NCBI RefSeq assembly: GCF_958450345.1
Contig: NC_088784.1
Coordinates: 80,997,747 to 81,061,746 of the forward strand
DNA length: 64,000 nucleotides
Source: Calliphora vicina
Lineage: Eukaryota > Arthropoda > Insecta > Diptera > Calliphoridae
Direction: 5' to 3'
The position numbers and the translations under genes are program-made. Positions 34,329 to 45,571 of the stretch are shown here, one piece after another. Every line of letters starts with the position of its first letter. The stretch's first letter is position 1. The notes beneath the pieces were generated by a model. The model made no database searches. It was not told the origin of the DNA and was given only the letters and a program-made list of their open reading frames with translations.

Positions 34329-34814
34329 CACGCAGAGAAAAAATATAATTGGACATGGTTACTGTAACCATTTATATAGTGTTACAAGTTTTTGAACTAT
34401 ATTATAGTCACAGTAACCATTTACATGATTGTGGTAACCATAATATGGTTAACTTACGATTCACATGATTGTCTCAACCATATATATGGTTACAGTAAAC
34501 ATATATATGTTTGTGGCAACCATAATTATGATGAATAATTTTATCATAATATGTTGTTCTCAGATTATGATAAGCCTTAAGCCGAGAGCACCATAATATG
34601 ATAAGTCCTTCATCATATAAATGGTTGTCACAAACATATATATGTTTACTGTAACCATATATATGGTTGAGACAATCATGTGAATCGTAAGTTATCCATA
34701 TTATGGTTACCACAATCATGTAAATGGTTACTGTGACTATTATATAGTAAAAAACTTGTAACAATATTGAAATGGTTACAGTAACCATGCCCAACTATAT
34801 TTTTTCTCTGCGTG
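34329..34814. repeat. 486-bp palindromic foldback element
   Basis: cacgcagagaaaaaatata at the left and its complement ending ctctgcgtg at the right. The two halves are inverted copies for about 220 bp around a loop near 34545-34605. The arms are rich in atggttac and gtaaccat words, several joined as ATGGTTACNGTAACCAT-type palindromes. Non-coding despite one long open frame on the minus strand. Confidence 0.88.
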
Positions 34815-34816
34815 CA

Positions 34817-35063
34817 CACAGAGACAACAGATTCGTGATAGCAACCGAATTTGTTGCCAATCGAATGATTCTATCTTCGTGACCGAATTTTACAGTAGTG
34901 GCTACAAAATTTTGGAAGGGGTAACAAAAGTTTGGTTACTTCAACCGAAATTCTTCTTTATCAACTTACCTTCTTTTGATAGAATCGAAAAATTCTATGT
35001 GTGCAACCGAAACATTCGATTGGCAACAAATTCGGTTGCTATCACGAATCCGTTTTCTCCGTG
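34817..35063. mobile_element. family-D MITE, complete copy (247 bp)
   Basis: TIRs of about 50 bp: cacagagacaacagattcgt at the left, caccg-type cacggagaaaacggattcgt read from the right, both continuing gatagcaaccgaatttgttg. It abuts the palindrome at 34329-34814. Confidence 0.85.
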
Positions 35064-35292
35064 CAGGAAAAGCTGTATTAGTTCCACAATTAGTTCTAGA
35101 ACGCATGTAGCCAGTACTCGTTCCAGTTTGGCGTTGCGACTAATGATTTTTGTTTGAAATTGTCACCATCGGAATAAGTTCTGCGGAAGCGTTATGAAGT
35201 CCGTTCCTTGGAACGATTCTGGAACCAGTTCTTTAATCAGTAATTTCTACATGAAACTGTCAACTTTGGAACTAGTTCTACAGAAACGATAA

Positions 35293-35481
35293 ATCACTAA
35301 CAGCCCTTATTAAGAACATATATATATATAAATGATTCATGGGCGGCGCTATGGGGGCTCAAAGTAGGGTACCTTCGATATGTAAAATTTTTAAACAAGT
35401 GCAATTTTTTTTCCCATACAAATTCAAAGATTTTTATATTTTTGGAAAGCACTAAATCACTAACAGCCCTTATTAAGAACA
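35293..35481 (+). repeat. 28-bp direct repeats flanking a family-G scrap
   Basis: aatcactaacagcccttatt (continuing aagaaca) occurs at about 35294 and 35454. Between them lies ctcaaagtagggtaccttcg, an interior piece of family G. Confidence 0.65.
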
Positions 35482-35508
35482 GTACTAGAATTAGTTCTTA
35501 CACCAATG

Positions 35509-36418
35509 CACAGTGGGGCAGAATATTTTTTTTAAATTAAATCTGGCATTTTTAAACGGCTAGTCCGATCGGGATAAAATTTTACGTGGGTATAGCCAAG
35601 GGGTATTCGAGTTTAAGTTATTAAAATGGGCCCTATAAATGATTCATGGGGGCTCAAAGTAGGGTACCTTCGACATGTACAATTTTTAAACACGTGCAAT
35701 TTTTTTTCCATCCGATTTCAAAGATTTTTATATGCTTGCTTGTGCTATTTATCTCTGATAATTTCCGAGTTATAAACATTTCAAAATTGAAATTTTAAAA
35801 TTTTTCCATACCTTGGCCCGCTTTTTTAAGAACTATAGGTCGTACTTTTGAACCGAATGGACTCGATTTTTTTTCTTAATTAGACAACTATATTACGAAT
35901 AACATACAAAAGATTTCAGAGCAAATGGATGTTGGATCTAAAAATAAACAATTTTCAATTTAAGTACTCAAAAAATAGTAGATTTTTGCACCTTTTTGGG
36001 CGAAAAGGTGACTTAACTCTTTTTTTTATTAAAAGTAAACTTTCTTTAAGAACATATAACAGTTTTACATTTTTCTGTAAGCTATCTTTACGGAGAATCA
36101 TGTCCTACTTTTTGAATATGTCGCCTCTACGCCCTTCGGAATGTAACCTATTTTATTTATCGAAATTTTAAATTTGGGCCACTTGTTCTAAAATCCTAAA
36201 GCTGGGATCAGAAAACGGAAAGCAGCTTTGGAAACCTTGATGTGTTCTCTATTTATCGCCAAAGTATTTTTCCAGCTCCATAAGAAATGTGGACCCTATA
36301 GGCAAAATTGTAAAAATAGATTTTTTTTAATGCCACTTTTAAAACTCAATCCTGATCGGACCAGGCGTTTAGAAATGCCAGATTAATTTCCAAAAAATTT
36401 TGACTCTGCCCCACTGTG
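35509..36418. mobile_element. family G element, complete (910 bp, CACAGTG ends)
   Basis: TIRs of about 75 bp: cacagtggggcagaatattt at the left, cacagtggggcagagtcaaa read from the right, both with atctggcattt further in. The 5-bp target CAATG is exactly duplicated (35504-35508, 36419-36423). The interior has no intact gene. Other copies: 49590-50133 and end fragments at 2602 and 53448. CACAGTG plus a 5-bp duplication suggests Transib-type mobilisation (inference). Confidence 0.85.
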
Positions 36419-36423
36419 CAATG

Positions 36424-37599
36424 TTTTTGATTCGAAATATTCATACTTGGAACTAGTTTCCTTACAATTTGATTAAGATTATTGACTTCATTATTGTTAA
36501 TAAATGAAAACTGACATCTTTTTTTTTAGTTCACTAAACTTTTCTATCAGTGCAGTTCTAGCTTATTTAAAATCTATGGAAGTTAAGCTCTTAGTTGAGT
36601 ATTTTTATTTTATTTATTGTCATTAAGTTTTTAATAAACCCACTGTGCATTTCCATTTAATCGAATTTAATGTAAAGTTCTGGTCATAGCGAATTACACC
36701 CAACCGCCTTAATGCCTAAAACATTTACATTGCAAAAAGTTTCCTAAAATTAGTTTTAATGTTGAGTAGTATTTCATTTTTATTCTTCTTTTCCTGTATG
36801 AAAGTATTAAGTTTTTACTATTGGCCTGAATATACACATTTTTTTTATAATAAATTATGATTGATTTTGTGTGTTTTTGTTTATACAACAAATTGTATAT
36901 TTTTCTTTCTGTTTTATTTACATTTTCGGGTCAATGACCGAGTTGGCTAAATAAAAACAAAGAATTTCATTTCATAAATTTCAATAGCTATAGAAAAACC
37001 AGCATTTCAAAGGACAAAAAAGAAAAATAATAACACAGAAATTGAAAATTTTTCTATAGGAAAAATAAAAATAATTTATTCATGGGACAAAACTGTTAGA
37101 GAGTCTTATACTCTTTTCATGAGTAGCTCCAGAAAATGTTTAAAGCAAACAAAGTTTTTAATTTGAAGGAGTTGTTAAAGCGATTAATTTAAATTTTTTT
37201 CTTCTTTTAATTCGATAATTTTTTCAATATAACGTTTCTTATAGAAAATATAGTTAATAACATGTAAAAGCAAATAAAGATTTAGGACCTCATGTCATTT
37301 TTGCAAAAAGTGATAATTTTCTCAGGCTCATATCATGCAAACAGTTCGGAATTTTGATTTACTCTCTGAGGCAAAGTTCTAGCCCTTATCATAAAGAACA
37401 AAAATTGTGAAAATATAAAATCAAAAAATTTCATCTTCAATATCAAAATCGATAAAAACTTTAAAAAAATCGAAATAAATTTAGAAATACTTTTTTTTAA
37501 AACTGCCTTTTTTGCGATCTTTGCTTCATAGAGTAAATTACTAAATTTGAGTTCAGTTGATATAAAACATATTTTTTTAAGCAGTATTTGGTTTGGATA
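36424..37599. other. AT-rich intron DNA
   Basis: No feature recognised. Confidence 0.5.
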
Positions 37600-37764
37600 T
37601 GTTAATAATTAAAGTATTTATGAGAGCTTTCCAGAAAGGGCAGTTGTATGGGGGAATGAATAATGGATCGATAGCAATATAAAAGTTCGTGCAAAATTTT
37701 GTCAAATTATCTTTAAAATTGCGACCTGTAGTTCGATTACAAGGTTTACATGGACGGACGGACA

Positions 37765-39617
37765 CACAGTGCTTTGTTCAATGGACAGAAATCAAAAATA
37801 AGATCATGTATTTGATGTTAATGAAATTTATATTTTTCAATAGACAACTAAATAACTCATTCGTGTAAAAAAGACTTTTTTATAAATATCTCTTTTTGTC
37901 GTCACTAGAGGTCGCTAAAGTTAGTACATTTTCAACATAAATTTTATGGAGAAAAATATATTTTTTTTAAGGTTAACTAAAATCATTGTTTAAAGTTCGT
38001 TTTAAAAGATATAAACTCGCGATTGGCTGAAAATGAAAGAATATGAATGTGGAATTATGGAAAATTACTGTTTTTGTCAAAAAAGGTTTAACAGTTTAAT
38101 CTGCGCAATTTTTAATAATTAAAATTTTTTTTTATTGTAAGCCTGAAATTCTAAAACTTTGTTGGAATATTAGTAAAATACGTGTTATTCTATTTTGATT
38201 ATGTTTTACTATAGAATAGCCATAAGTATTATCTATAAGAAAATGTAATCATTAGTTGTCCTTTCGTATGAAAACTATTAAAATTTTGTTTTTGTTTAAA
38301 TGTATAAATTCACATTTTGTAAATTTTCAATTTGATGGTTTTGGGGAAAGAGCTCCAGATTTTTGGTTTTTTATAAAATAATACCGTTTTTTCTTTTAAA
38401 TAACTAAGAAATGTTGCGTTATTTAACAAAAGTAGTTTAATGGCATAAAGTGTATTACTAGGTCTTTATTTGGTTCTTGATGTTGTAGGTTTTTTGCTGA
38501 AATCAAAAAAAAATTCCAAAGTTTGATTTAATTTTGAAAAAAAACATGTTAATCAATTTTAATTTTTCTTTAATTTTATCTAATGCCTATCTCTTATTTA
38601 TTATAATGTGAAATCATTATTTGTCCGTTTTGACTAGAACTTTAAAAAAAAATTGTTTTTGATGGCACCCATAAATAATACATTTTTACCGTAAATGTAA
38701 GTAACTCAATAATTGAATATAACCCACATATCCTCAGATTGAGATATTAATATGAGCTTCTGCTGATATTAGGAACACTTAAAGTATAATCCAACATCCA
38801 GATTCTAATATTACAGCTGAACCATAAGGCTATCAACATTTGAAAATGTCCGTCCATCCGGCCTTCCGAACTTAGAAAATATATACAATATTTCAGTATT
38901 TTTTTTTAAAAAGGATATATGGCAGTTATGTAAATCCTTGCTAGAATTGAAATGTTAATAACTAAATTAATCTGATATTATAAGAGAACAATAATTTCTG
39001 AAAATGAATAATTTTATTCAGGTTTATAGGTTTTTTAAGGAAAAGGATGTATGGCAGCCACCCGAATCCTTGCTGCGATTGTAATAAAAATTTTCACAAA
39101 CAATAATAACTTTATTAAAATGATTATAACCAAATTGGTTCCAAAATAAGAAACTATTTTTACGAATTTTTTTAAAAAAAAATTAGATGTAATACAGGAT
39201 ATTGAAATCTTGATGTCTTGGAATTATGAATATCCTTCCGATAAAATTTTCATAACTTTGCATCTAATATTATAAGAGAACAATAATTTCTGAAAATTAA
39301 TAATTTTATACAGGTTTATAGGTTTTTTAAGGAAAAGGATGTATGGCAGCCACCCGAATCCGTGCTGCGATTGTAATACAAATTTTCACAAACAACAATA
39401 ACTTTATTAAAATGACTATAACCAAATTTTAAAATGTTAGGAGTATAACTGTGAATTTTATTCAAAATTATATGTTCAGGATATATATTTCACGGATTTT
39501 TTCAAGAATTATATTTTTTCTTAATCTTACCAAAAGGTAATATTCCACTAATTTTTATTCGTCTGCAATAACTCCTTCTATTTTTGTCCATTGCTTATAT
39601 GAAAGCAAAGCACTGTG
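37765..39617. mobile_element. 1.85-kb non-coding element with RSS-like ends (Transib-like candidate)
   Basis: Exact 5-bp duplication GGACA (37760-37764 and 39618-39622). Both termini read CACAGTGCTTTG inward, then diverge and rejoin at AATGGACA. Left end: CACAGTG, 13 bp, ACAGAAATC. Right end: CACAGTG, 23 bp, ACAAAAATA. The vertebrate RAG signal is CACAGTG, 12 or 23 bp, ACAAAAACC, and Transib termini are related to it. The interior has a tandem pair of ~270-bp units (39000 and 39260, marker gaaaaggatgtatggcagcc). No transposase is present. Classification as Transib-derived is inference from motif and duplication length. Confidence 0.7.
38990..39445 (+). repeat. tandem duplication inside the RSS-ended element
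   Basis: atattataagagaacaataa ... ggatgtatggcagccacccg ... ataactttattaaaatga occurs twice, about 270 bp apart. Confidence 0.8.
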
Positions 39618-39911
39618 GGACATCGCTTAATTGACTCGGAATGTATTTTTTTATCGATTTTAAGACAAATATTAGCTCCTGGAAAACAATGTTTAAAAAT
39701 GTACAGTAGTTCATTTCATCTTTTCTAAGAATTTCCGGCTCATCATGTAACCGTACATTGGTTCTTGCGCTAACATATACTGGGCGACTTATAACAACTA
39801 TATATAATTAGGCTGGAACCTTATTATATCTATTGAATCTGTCTAGTATGTTAGGCAATATACGCAACATACATCTTACATCATATTTCAGCAACTTTTT
39901 CTGAGAAACAT

Positions 39912-41814
39912 GGGTTCAATCGATTAACCGTTAATCGGTTAACCGATTAATTTTGTACGCTTAACTGTTCGAATAATTTAAAATTGCCGATTTTCAAATA
40001 ACAAATAAACCGATTTATTTGTGTCGATTAACCGATTAACCGAAATTCCTTTTTTTGCACTTTAACATATTTTTATTTTTCCATTTCAATTCAAATACAA
40101 ATTTCAATTTAAAATTTATATTTTTTCGAACATCCAAGAAAAATGTTTAGTGAGAATAACAACCCAGCAGTTAAGCAAGTAGTCAATGTATCCCTTAAAG
40201 ACAGTAATTGTCACAAATGTCTTATCACTTGGCTGCCTCCAATTTATATATTTTGGTCATTTGACACGTGTGTGCACTTTGTAGTGCAGAGAGAAGACAA
40301 TTGGTTACTTTATACATCCCAAGTAATCTAGCGTGAAGATGATCGTCACTTAAGTGTCTCTAATTAATCTGGAATGTAGTCACCTTAATCGTTTTGTGAG
40401 TAATTCGTATTCAAATGTCTTTTCACTTGGCTGCCTCCAATTTATATATTTTGGCCATTTGACACGTATGTGCTCTTTGTAGTGCAGAGAGAAGACAATT
40501 GGTTTCTTTATACACCACAAGTAATCTGGCAGGAAGACAATCGTCAATTTAGTGTCTCTAAGTAATCTACGGTGAAGTCACTTTAAAATATTATTTTGAG
40601 CTGTACTTTAGAAAGTAGTTATTTTACCCACCAGAAGTAATCTATTGAATAGTCAATTGTCTCCTAATGTCTCATTTTAGTCTGAAGTATAGTCTGTTTC
40701 AATTTTATTTAACTTTAGGGATAAGCCATTTTACTCACTACAAAAGTATAACTTCAATTATATTTAAGGACTAGCAACTTTACTTACTACCTTATGTTAC
40801 TTTGAAAATAATACTTTGAGACTAGTAATTTAACTTACGCTAAGTAACCTGGAGTCGGTCAATCTGACTATGTACATATTGTATTTTAAATATATAATTT
40901 TGGTTTTATAACTTATTACAACTCTTAAATTGAACTTAAGAAATTAGTTATTTAACTCAACAGAAGGATATGTCTTTTAGAATGACTATTTGGGGTCAAT
41001 AATCTTCCGCATACGACACAAAAAGCTAGTTAAGTAGCTTATCAAGTAACCAGTTTGGTAGCTAGTAAGGTAACTGACTCTATGTAACCGGTATGTGAAT
41101 CCAATATGTTGACTACTTTGGACCAACTATAAGACAGTCTCAATGTAATCAAAAGGAGACAATTGACCCCCTGCCTAGGACATGCCCGTGTTAAAATGGC
41201 TAGTCACGTGGCTATTGAAGTGACTAGCTCCCACCCTAAATGATGGGTAAAATCACTAGTTCGGTACTGTCTCCTCGAACTGCTGGGAACTGACATATTT
41301 AATTTATATGTATTTGAAACTTTGTTTGCATTTACATGTACAGAACTTAACAAACTATCAAAAGTATTCTAAAACAGAAAAAACTAAAAAAAAAAACTGA
41401 GATATTGGATATTCTTTATCATGCTTTCGATTTCTCCAACATCAACGAGATAGTTTTTTCCAAGTCAAGTTTTATTGAATCTAAAGAAAAAAATCGTTTA
41501 AAAGGAAAAAAATTAAATTATATTCTTTTTTTAAAAGATTTTTTCAGAAGATCTCACTAAAATCCTAAAAAAACTCAAATGTGTATACAAAAAGGATCTC
41601 AAATACCATATTTGCTATTATTTTTTGGTTGAATTGTTATGTTTTGTTTGTTTTTATGTTTTTGTACATAAAATTCGTGGTTGTATTTTCAATATAAATT
41701 TAAAATAGACATTATTCGGTTAATCGAATAATTTTGAATTAACCGATTATTAACCGAATAAATATAACCCCGGTTAATTATTTGCTCGGTTAACCGATTA
41801 AACCAGAAACCCGA
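39912..41814. mobile_element. family Q element, copy 1 (TTAACCG-rich ends), with insertion
   Basis: Left end carries cgattaaccgttaatcggtt; right end ctcggttaaccgattaaacc. Both are dense in inverted TTAACCG words. Interior matches copy 2 at 42294-42928 on both sides of a 1,125-bp insertion. Confidence 0.75.
40163..41287. mobile_element. 1,125-bp element with CCCAGCAGTT ends
   Basis: Starts cccagcagttaagcaag and ends ctcgaactgctggg. It is absent from the matching site in family-Q copy 2 (42455-42465). AAC stands on both sides and may be the duplicated target. The interior has a duplicated ~150-bp tract (40216 and 40416, marker cttggctgcctccaatttat) and many agtaatct words. No protein recognised. 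Confidence 0.75.
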
Positions 41815-42293
41815 TTAGTTTCTACCCGTCAATGTTCTAAGCGGAGATTTAATATTTTTTTCGAAGGGTTTCGATCCATCAATAATACAGGCAAATAATT
41901 AAACTTTTCTCATTTATGTTGTTGAGTGTTTGAGGAGGAGATTTTTCGATAGTCAGGCAGTCGGGGCCTTATATTATAACTTCATATATGAACCCTCTAA
42001 CCCGCAAACTTTAAAAAGCTAAAAAAAAGTTATCGAATAAATTTTTTAGGGTAATTATGACCCAATAAACTCCGAATAGCCATCAGAAACTAATTTTCAT
42101 ATTAAGTTTAGGGACCAGGTGTAAAAAGGGCACTGTTGCCGTTATAGGTGTAGAAAACAATAAGTTGTAAACTTTAATTATGATACGATTTTATTGAAAA
42201 ATTAATGCAAAAGATACAAAAAGTAAGAAAACAATTTTTACTTTATGCGAAGATACATATAGATGATACTCATATAGAAACAATTTTTTGGCA

Positions 42294-42928
42294 TTGTTCG
42301 AATAATTTAAAATTGCCGATTAATCGATTAACCGAAATTCCTTTTTTTTGCACTTTAACACATTTTTTGTATTTATTTTTCCGTTTCAATTCAAATATAA
42401 ATTTCAAATTAAAATTATATATATATTTTTTCGAACATCCAAGAATCATGTTTAGTGAGTATAACAACGGTCATATTTAATTACATGTATTTTAAACTTT
42501 GTTTGTATTTACATGTATAGACGAAACTTTTTTTTGAAACAAGTCAAAATCTAAAACAATCCAAAAAGGAATACAATGGCATAACAAAGGATTTTATATG
42601 CTTAGAAAAAATTAAAAAATAACTGATATATTGGATATTCTTTATCATGATTTCTATTTCTCCAAAATCTACAATCAGCGAGAGAATTTTTCCAAGTCAA
42701 GTTTTATTAAATCTAAAGAAAATACCATATTTGCTATTATTTTTTTTTGGTTTGAAGTTTTGTTTGTTTTTTATGTTTTTGTACACAAAACTCGTGGTTG
42801 TATTTTCAATTTAAAATTAAAATAGAAATTATTCGGTTAATCGAATAATTTTATATTAACCGATTATTAACCGAATAAATCTAAATCCCGATTAATTATT
42901 TGCTCGATTAACCGATTAAATCAGAAAC
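42294..42928. mobile_element. family Q element, copy 2, without the insertion
   Basis: Colinear with copy 1: gttcgaataatttaaaattg, ttcgaacatccaagaa, tcgtggttgtattttcaatt and ggttaatcgaataatttt. The left terminus is truncated. It serves as the empty-site reference for the insertion in copy 1. Confidence 0.8.
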
Positions 42929-43739
42929 AAACTATGAAATAGCCGCAACAGTGCCCTGGGGCACCCCTTAGTTTTTGCATTCTCTACACTCTTTTTGTTA
43001 ATTGTTTAACATTCGCAAATGCATAGACTGTAAGAAGAATATCTTGCCTTTAAAAAAAATATTTCCAATAGATCGGGCGACTAGAAATTAATAAAACTTT
43101 GATTTGAAAAAAAATCTCACACAAAATTTCACGTGCTAAAATTATGACCTCCCAAAACAGCTGATAGAACAAAAACTAAAAATCGGAATGCATGGAGAAA
43201 AATGTTAACAAATCTATAACTAAAGTCAAGTTAAATTTATAAACAAATAAAATAAGCTTCTAAAAGTTCTAGGTGATCATTGTGCAAATAGAACATTCAA
43301 GTTTTTTCCGTTGGATAATTCATAAAACTACTAGAAGATGGCACTGTGTACATATAAATAGTAACAGCGAGTTGCTGAGGAATCGGTATATCTTAGGCGA
43401 TGTTACTGTTGAAAGAGTGACTATTTAAAGTGTTGCTTAAGTTTAAATAAATAAAGATTTGTTGCAATTTTTAAACTACTGATCGTTTTTATTTGAAATT
43501 AGAAGAATCCGGTTTATTTAAAGGAAATAAACCAACGTTTTTAAAAGGTAAAAACTTAAAAATAATATAAATTGGACTTGACCAAGTACATAACTAGACA
43601 TTTGTGAAAAAATCTGTCTAGGAGGGATAATTCAGCATTGTATACTTTAAGATGCAGATACTGAAATCAAATGTTTAGTAACAAAAATTCGGTTAAAACT
43701 ATTTTTTCAGATTTTAGCCCATTGTGGGTAGAATTTCTA

Positions 43740-43900
43740 TGATTCCTGGGTCCCCATAAGATTTTAAGATGATCTAGTTAGGTCCATCCGTCTGTCTGTC
43801 TGTCTCTTGAAAACACAATAGGGCTAAAACGAAAGGAGTTAGCTGGCCACATACAAATGTCCCCCGGCATACTGTTTGAGCAGTCATAAATATGTTGATT
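43740..43900 (+). repeat. GTCY-containing dispersed repeat L, copy 1
   Basis: agatgatctagttaggtcca, then a ccgtctgtctgtctgtctc tract and gctaaaacgaaaggagttag. Similar to 51790-51920. Confidence 0.6.
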
Positions 43901-44825
43901 ATGAACATAAATCTTTCTTTCGGTTCATAATTGACTTTTATCGACTATTCGAATTTTTTAGGATAACGTAATCGATTGTTTGACTTTTTTCCGAACAAAA
44001 ACACGATTTCGGCTTTTCGAATTTTTTCAGCAAAATAGCATGGAGCCCTAGTACATATGTGCACCCACTATCTGAATTGAATATTAAAGAAACATTCTTA
44101 CAACTGGAACATAATATGCTTGAAAATAATTTTCGTGATCTGGCCTAATATACTTTAAAATATATCTTATTTTATATTATTCTCAAACAAACTAAACTTT
44201 GATTTTAGTTGAAAACATTGTTATTCTATTTGGGGCGTCTTCCTATAGATTTAATATTCCATTAAAATGTTTTTGCTTTAAACATTTTGCCCATTAAAAT
44301 ATCAAAATATGTTAAAGTTTCTTACTTTAACATGTTTCTAAAAACAAACAAAATTAAACTTCAACTAAACTTTTGCCCGTTTTTCATGTAGAAAAGTTTC
44401 CTTGTTATCAAAGTTTGCGGTAGAATAATTTAAATAATACAACTTTATTTTGGATTTTCCTAATATCGATTTTTGTTGACCTTTATAAAATGTAAATCAA
44501 ATACAATTTGAAATTATTCAACCTTTAACCGTGTTTATTTTGAATGACAGACACACAACATTAATAAAAACTTGTACAAAATATATTAACAAATTTAAAC
44601 AAGGTAATATAATATAATGTAGACATTAAAATTACATTTCAACATGACAACCCAACAAAACATTAAAACCTTTAGTGTCATTTAAATCAACTTCTAGTTT
44701 ATATTTATCTATACAGGTAAATGTTATATTTATTATATGTTTGTATTAACTACTTAATGGCCAATAACCACTGGAATGGTTGTCTGTGGGTTTTCGTATG
44801 AAGTGGATTTAAATAGAAAACTTAC
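43901..44825. other. AT-rich intron DNA next to exon
   Basis: Carries the splice donor side of the exon at 44826. No repeat recognised. Confidence 0.5.
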
Positions 44826-45050
44826 CCCTAATTTAATAACACTTGTTACTATGGCTGCATTCCAACTATTTTCAATGCGCAATAATTCCTGACGTGTTTC
44901 CACACTCAGATAACGTGGCTCATGTCCAGCACTCTGCAGCAGGAAGCAATGTTGACGACTGTCAACAGTTTCCGACTCCTTGACAACACGAAACATTGTT
45001 TGATACACTTTGTAGACAACCAGAGCTTTCGTCAAGCCGGCTACATTTAG
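44826..45050 (-). CDS. Syn2: gamma-syntrophin, internal coding exon (75 codons)
   Basis: Third-from-last coding exon of a gamma-syntrophin, a cytoplasmic membrane-associated adaptor of the dystrophin/dystrobrevin complex. Read on the minus strand it is open from an acceptor (ttacaattacag before 45050) to a donor (GGG then gtaag at 44825). Both boundaries are phase 0. The peptide starts LNVAGLTKALVVYKVYQ and contains HCFLLQSAGHEPRYLSV and ENSWNAAIVTSVIKLG, which align with the part of vertebrate gamma-syntrophins preceding the C-terminal syntrophin-unique segment (compare their RRKQCFTVQS and LAQWERAFQTATFLEVE). The exon is clearly less AT-rich than its surroundings. Upstream exons carrying the PDZ and first PH domain were not found to the right, so they probably lie beyond 64000. 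The symbol is given by similarity to the Drosophila gamma-type gene. A gene model or transcript would settle the exact species orthologue. Confidence 0.92.
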
Positions 45051-45571
45051 CTGTAATTGTAAGAATAAATGAAAATTCAGATAAAAATCGTATTAGCTAT
45101 ATTTTGTGTTTGATATTTTTTACGGTAAATGTTTTTCATTAGGAAAAATGTAGAAAAATGTTGGTCGCTTAATGAGAAAATGTGCTAAGTTCACTTTTAA
45201 TGAAAATTGAGATTTTAAGTCAAAACAGTAAATTAAGTAAAAGAAAGTTTTTTAAAACCAGTACCAAAATATTTAGTTTTTTCTCGTTGTTATAATTTCT
45301 CATGCAAAAGTGCTAAGTTAATTTTTAATACCCTGCACCATCACAAGTTGTGAATGAGTTTGTCATTCCGTGTGGTAACATTGCGAAATATTCATCTGAG
45401 ACCTAACAAAGTATATATTATTCAGTGGTTGACAAAACAATGGAAACTTTTCCAAATATTCCATATGTAGCCCAAAATTTAAAATATTTTTTTAAAATAA
45501 AATTTTTTTTTTAGTATTTTACTTGTATAGTTTTATTTATATAAATTAACTGAAAAACAAACAACATAATT

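Larger units (their letters stand above)
37600..39700 (+). mobile_element. family-A repeat, copy 4, split by an insertion
   Basis: Left part to 37764 has cagttgtatgggggaatgaa and attgcgacctgtag...catggacggacggaca. It resumes at 39618 with ggacatcgcttaattgactc. The GGACA at the junction is the duplicated target of the element between. Confidence 0.75.
27050..44825 (-). other. syntrophin intron (17.8 kb)
   Basis: Bounded by the donor gtaag at 44825 and the acceptor tttgcag at 27050. Both flanking exons are phase 0 and their peptides join in the family order, so no coding exon needs to be placed inside. It is filled with Tc1, MITE, foldback and mini-me-type repeats listed separately. Confidence 0.87.

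Noticed and set aside
34474..34794. Open frame of 106 codons, - strand, with repeated YxVT-like text
   Set aside because: Produced by the palindromic ATGGTTAC element; no coding constraint is visible.
35509..36418. 12/23-type nonamers in family G
   Set aside because: Only the CACAGTG heptamer is shared; no ACAAAAACC-like word was found at 12 or 23 bp from either end.
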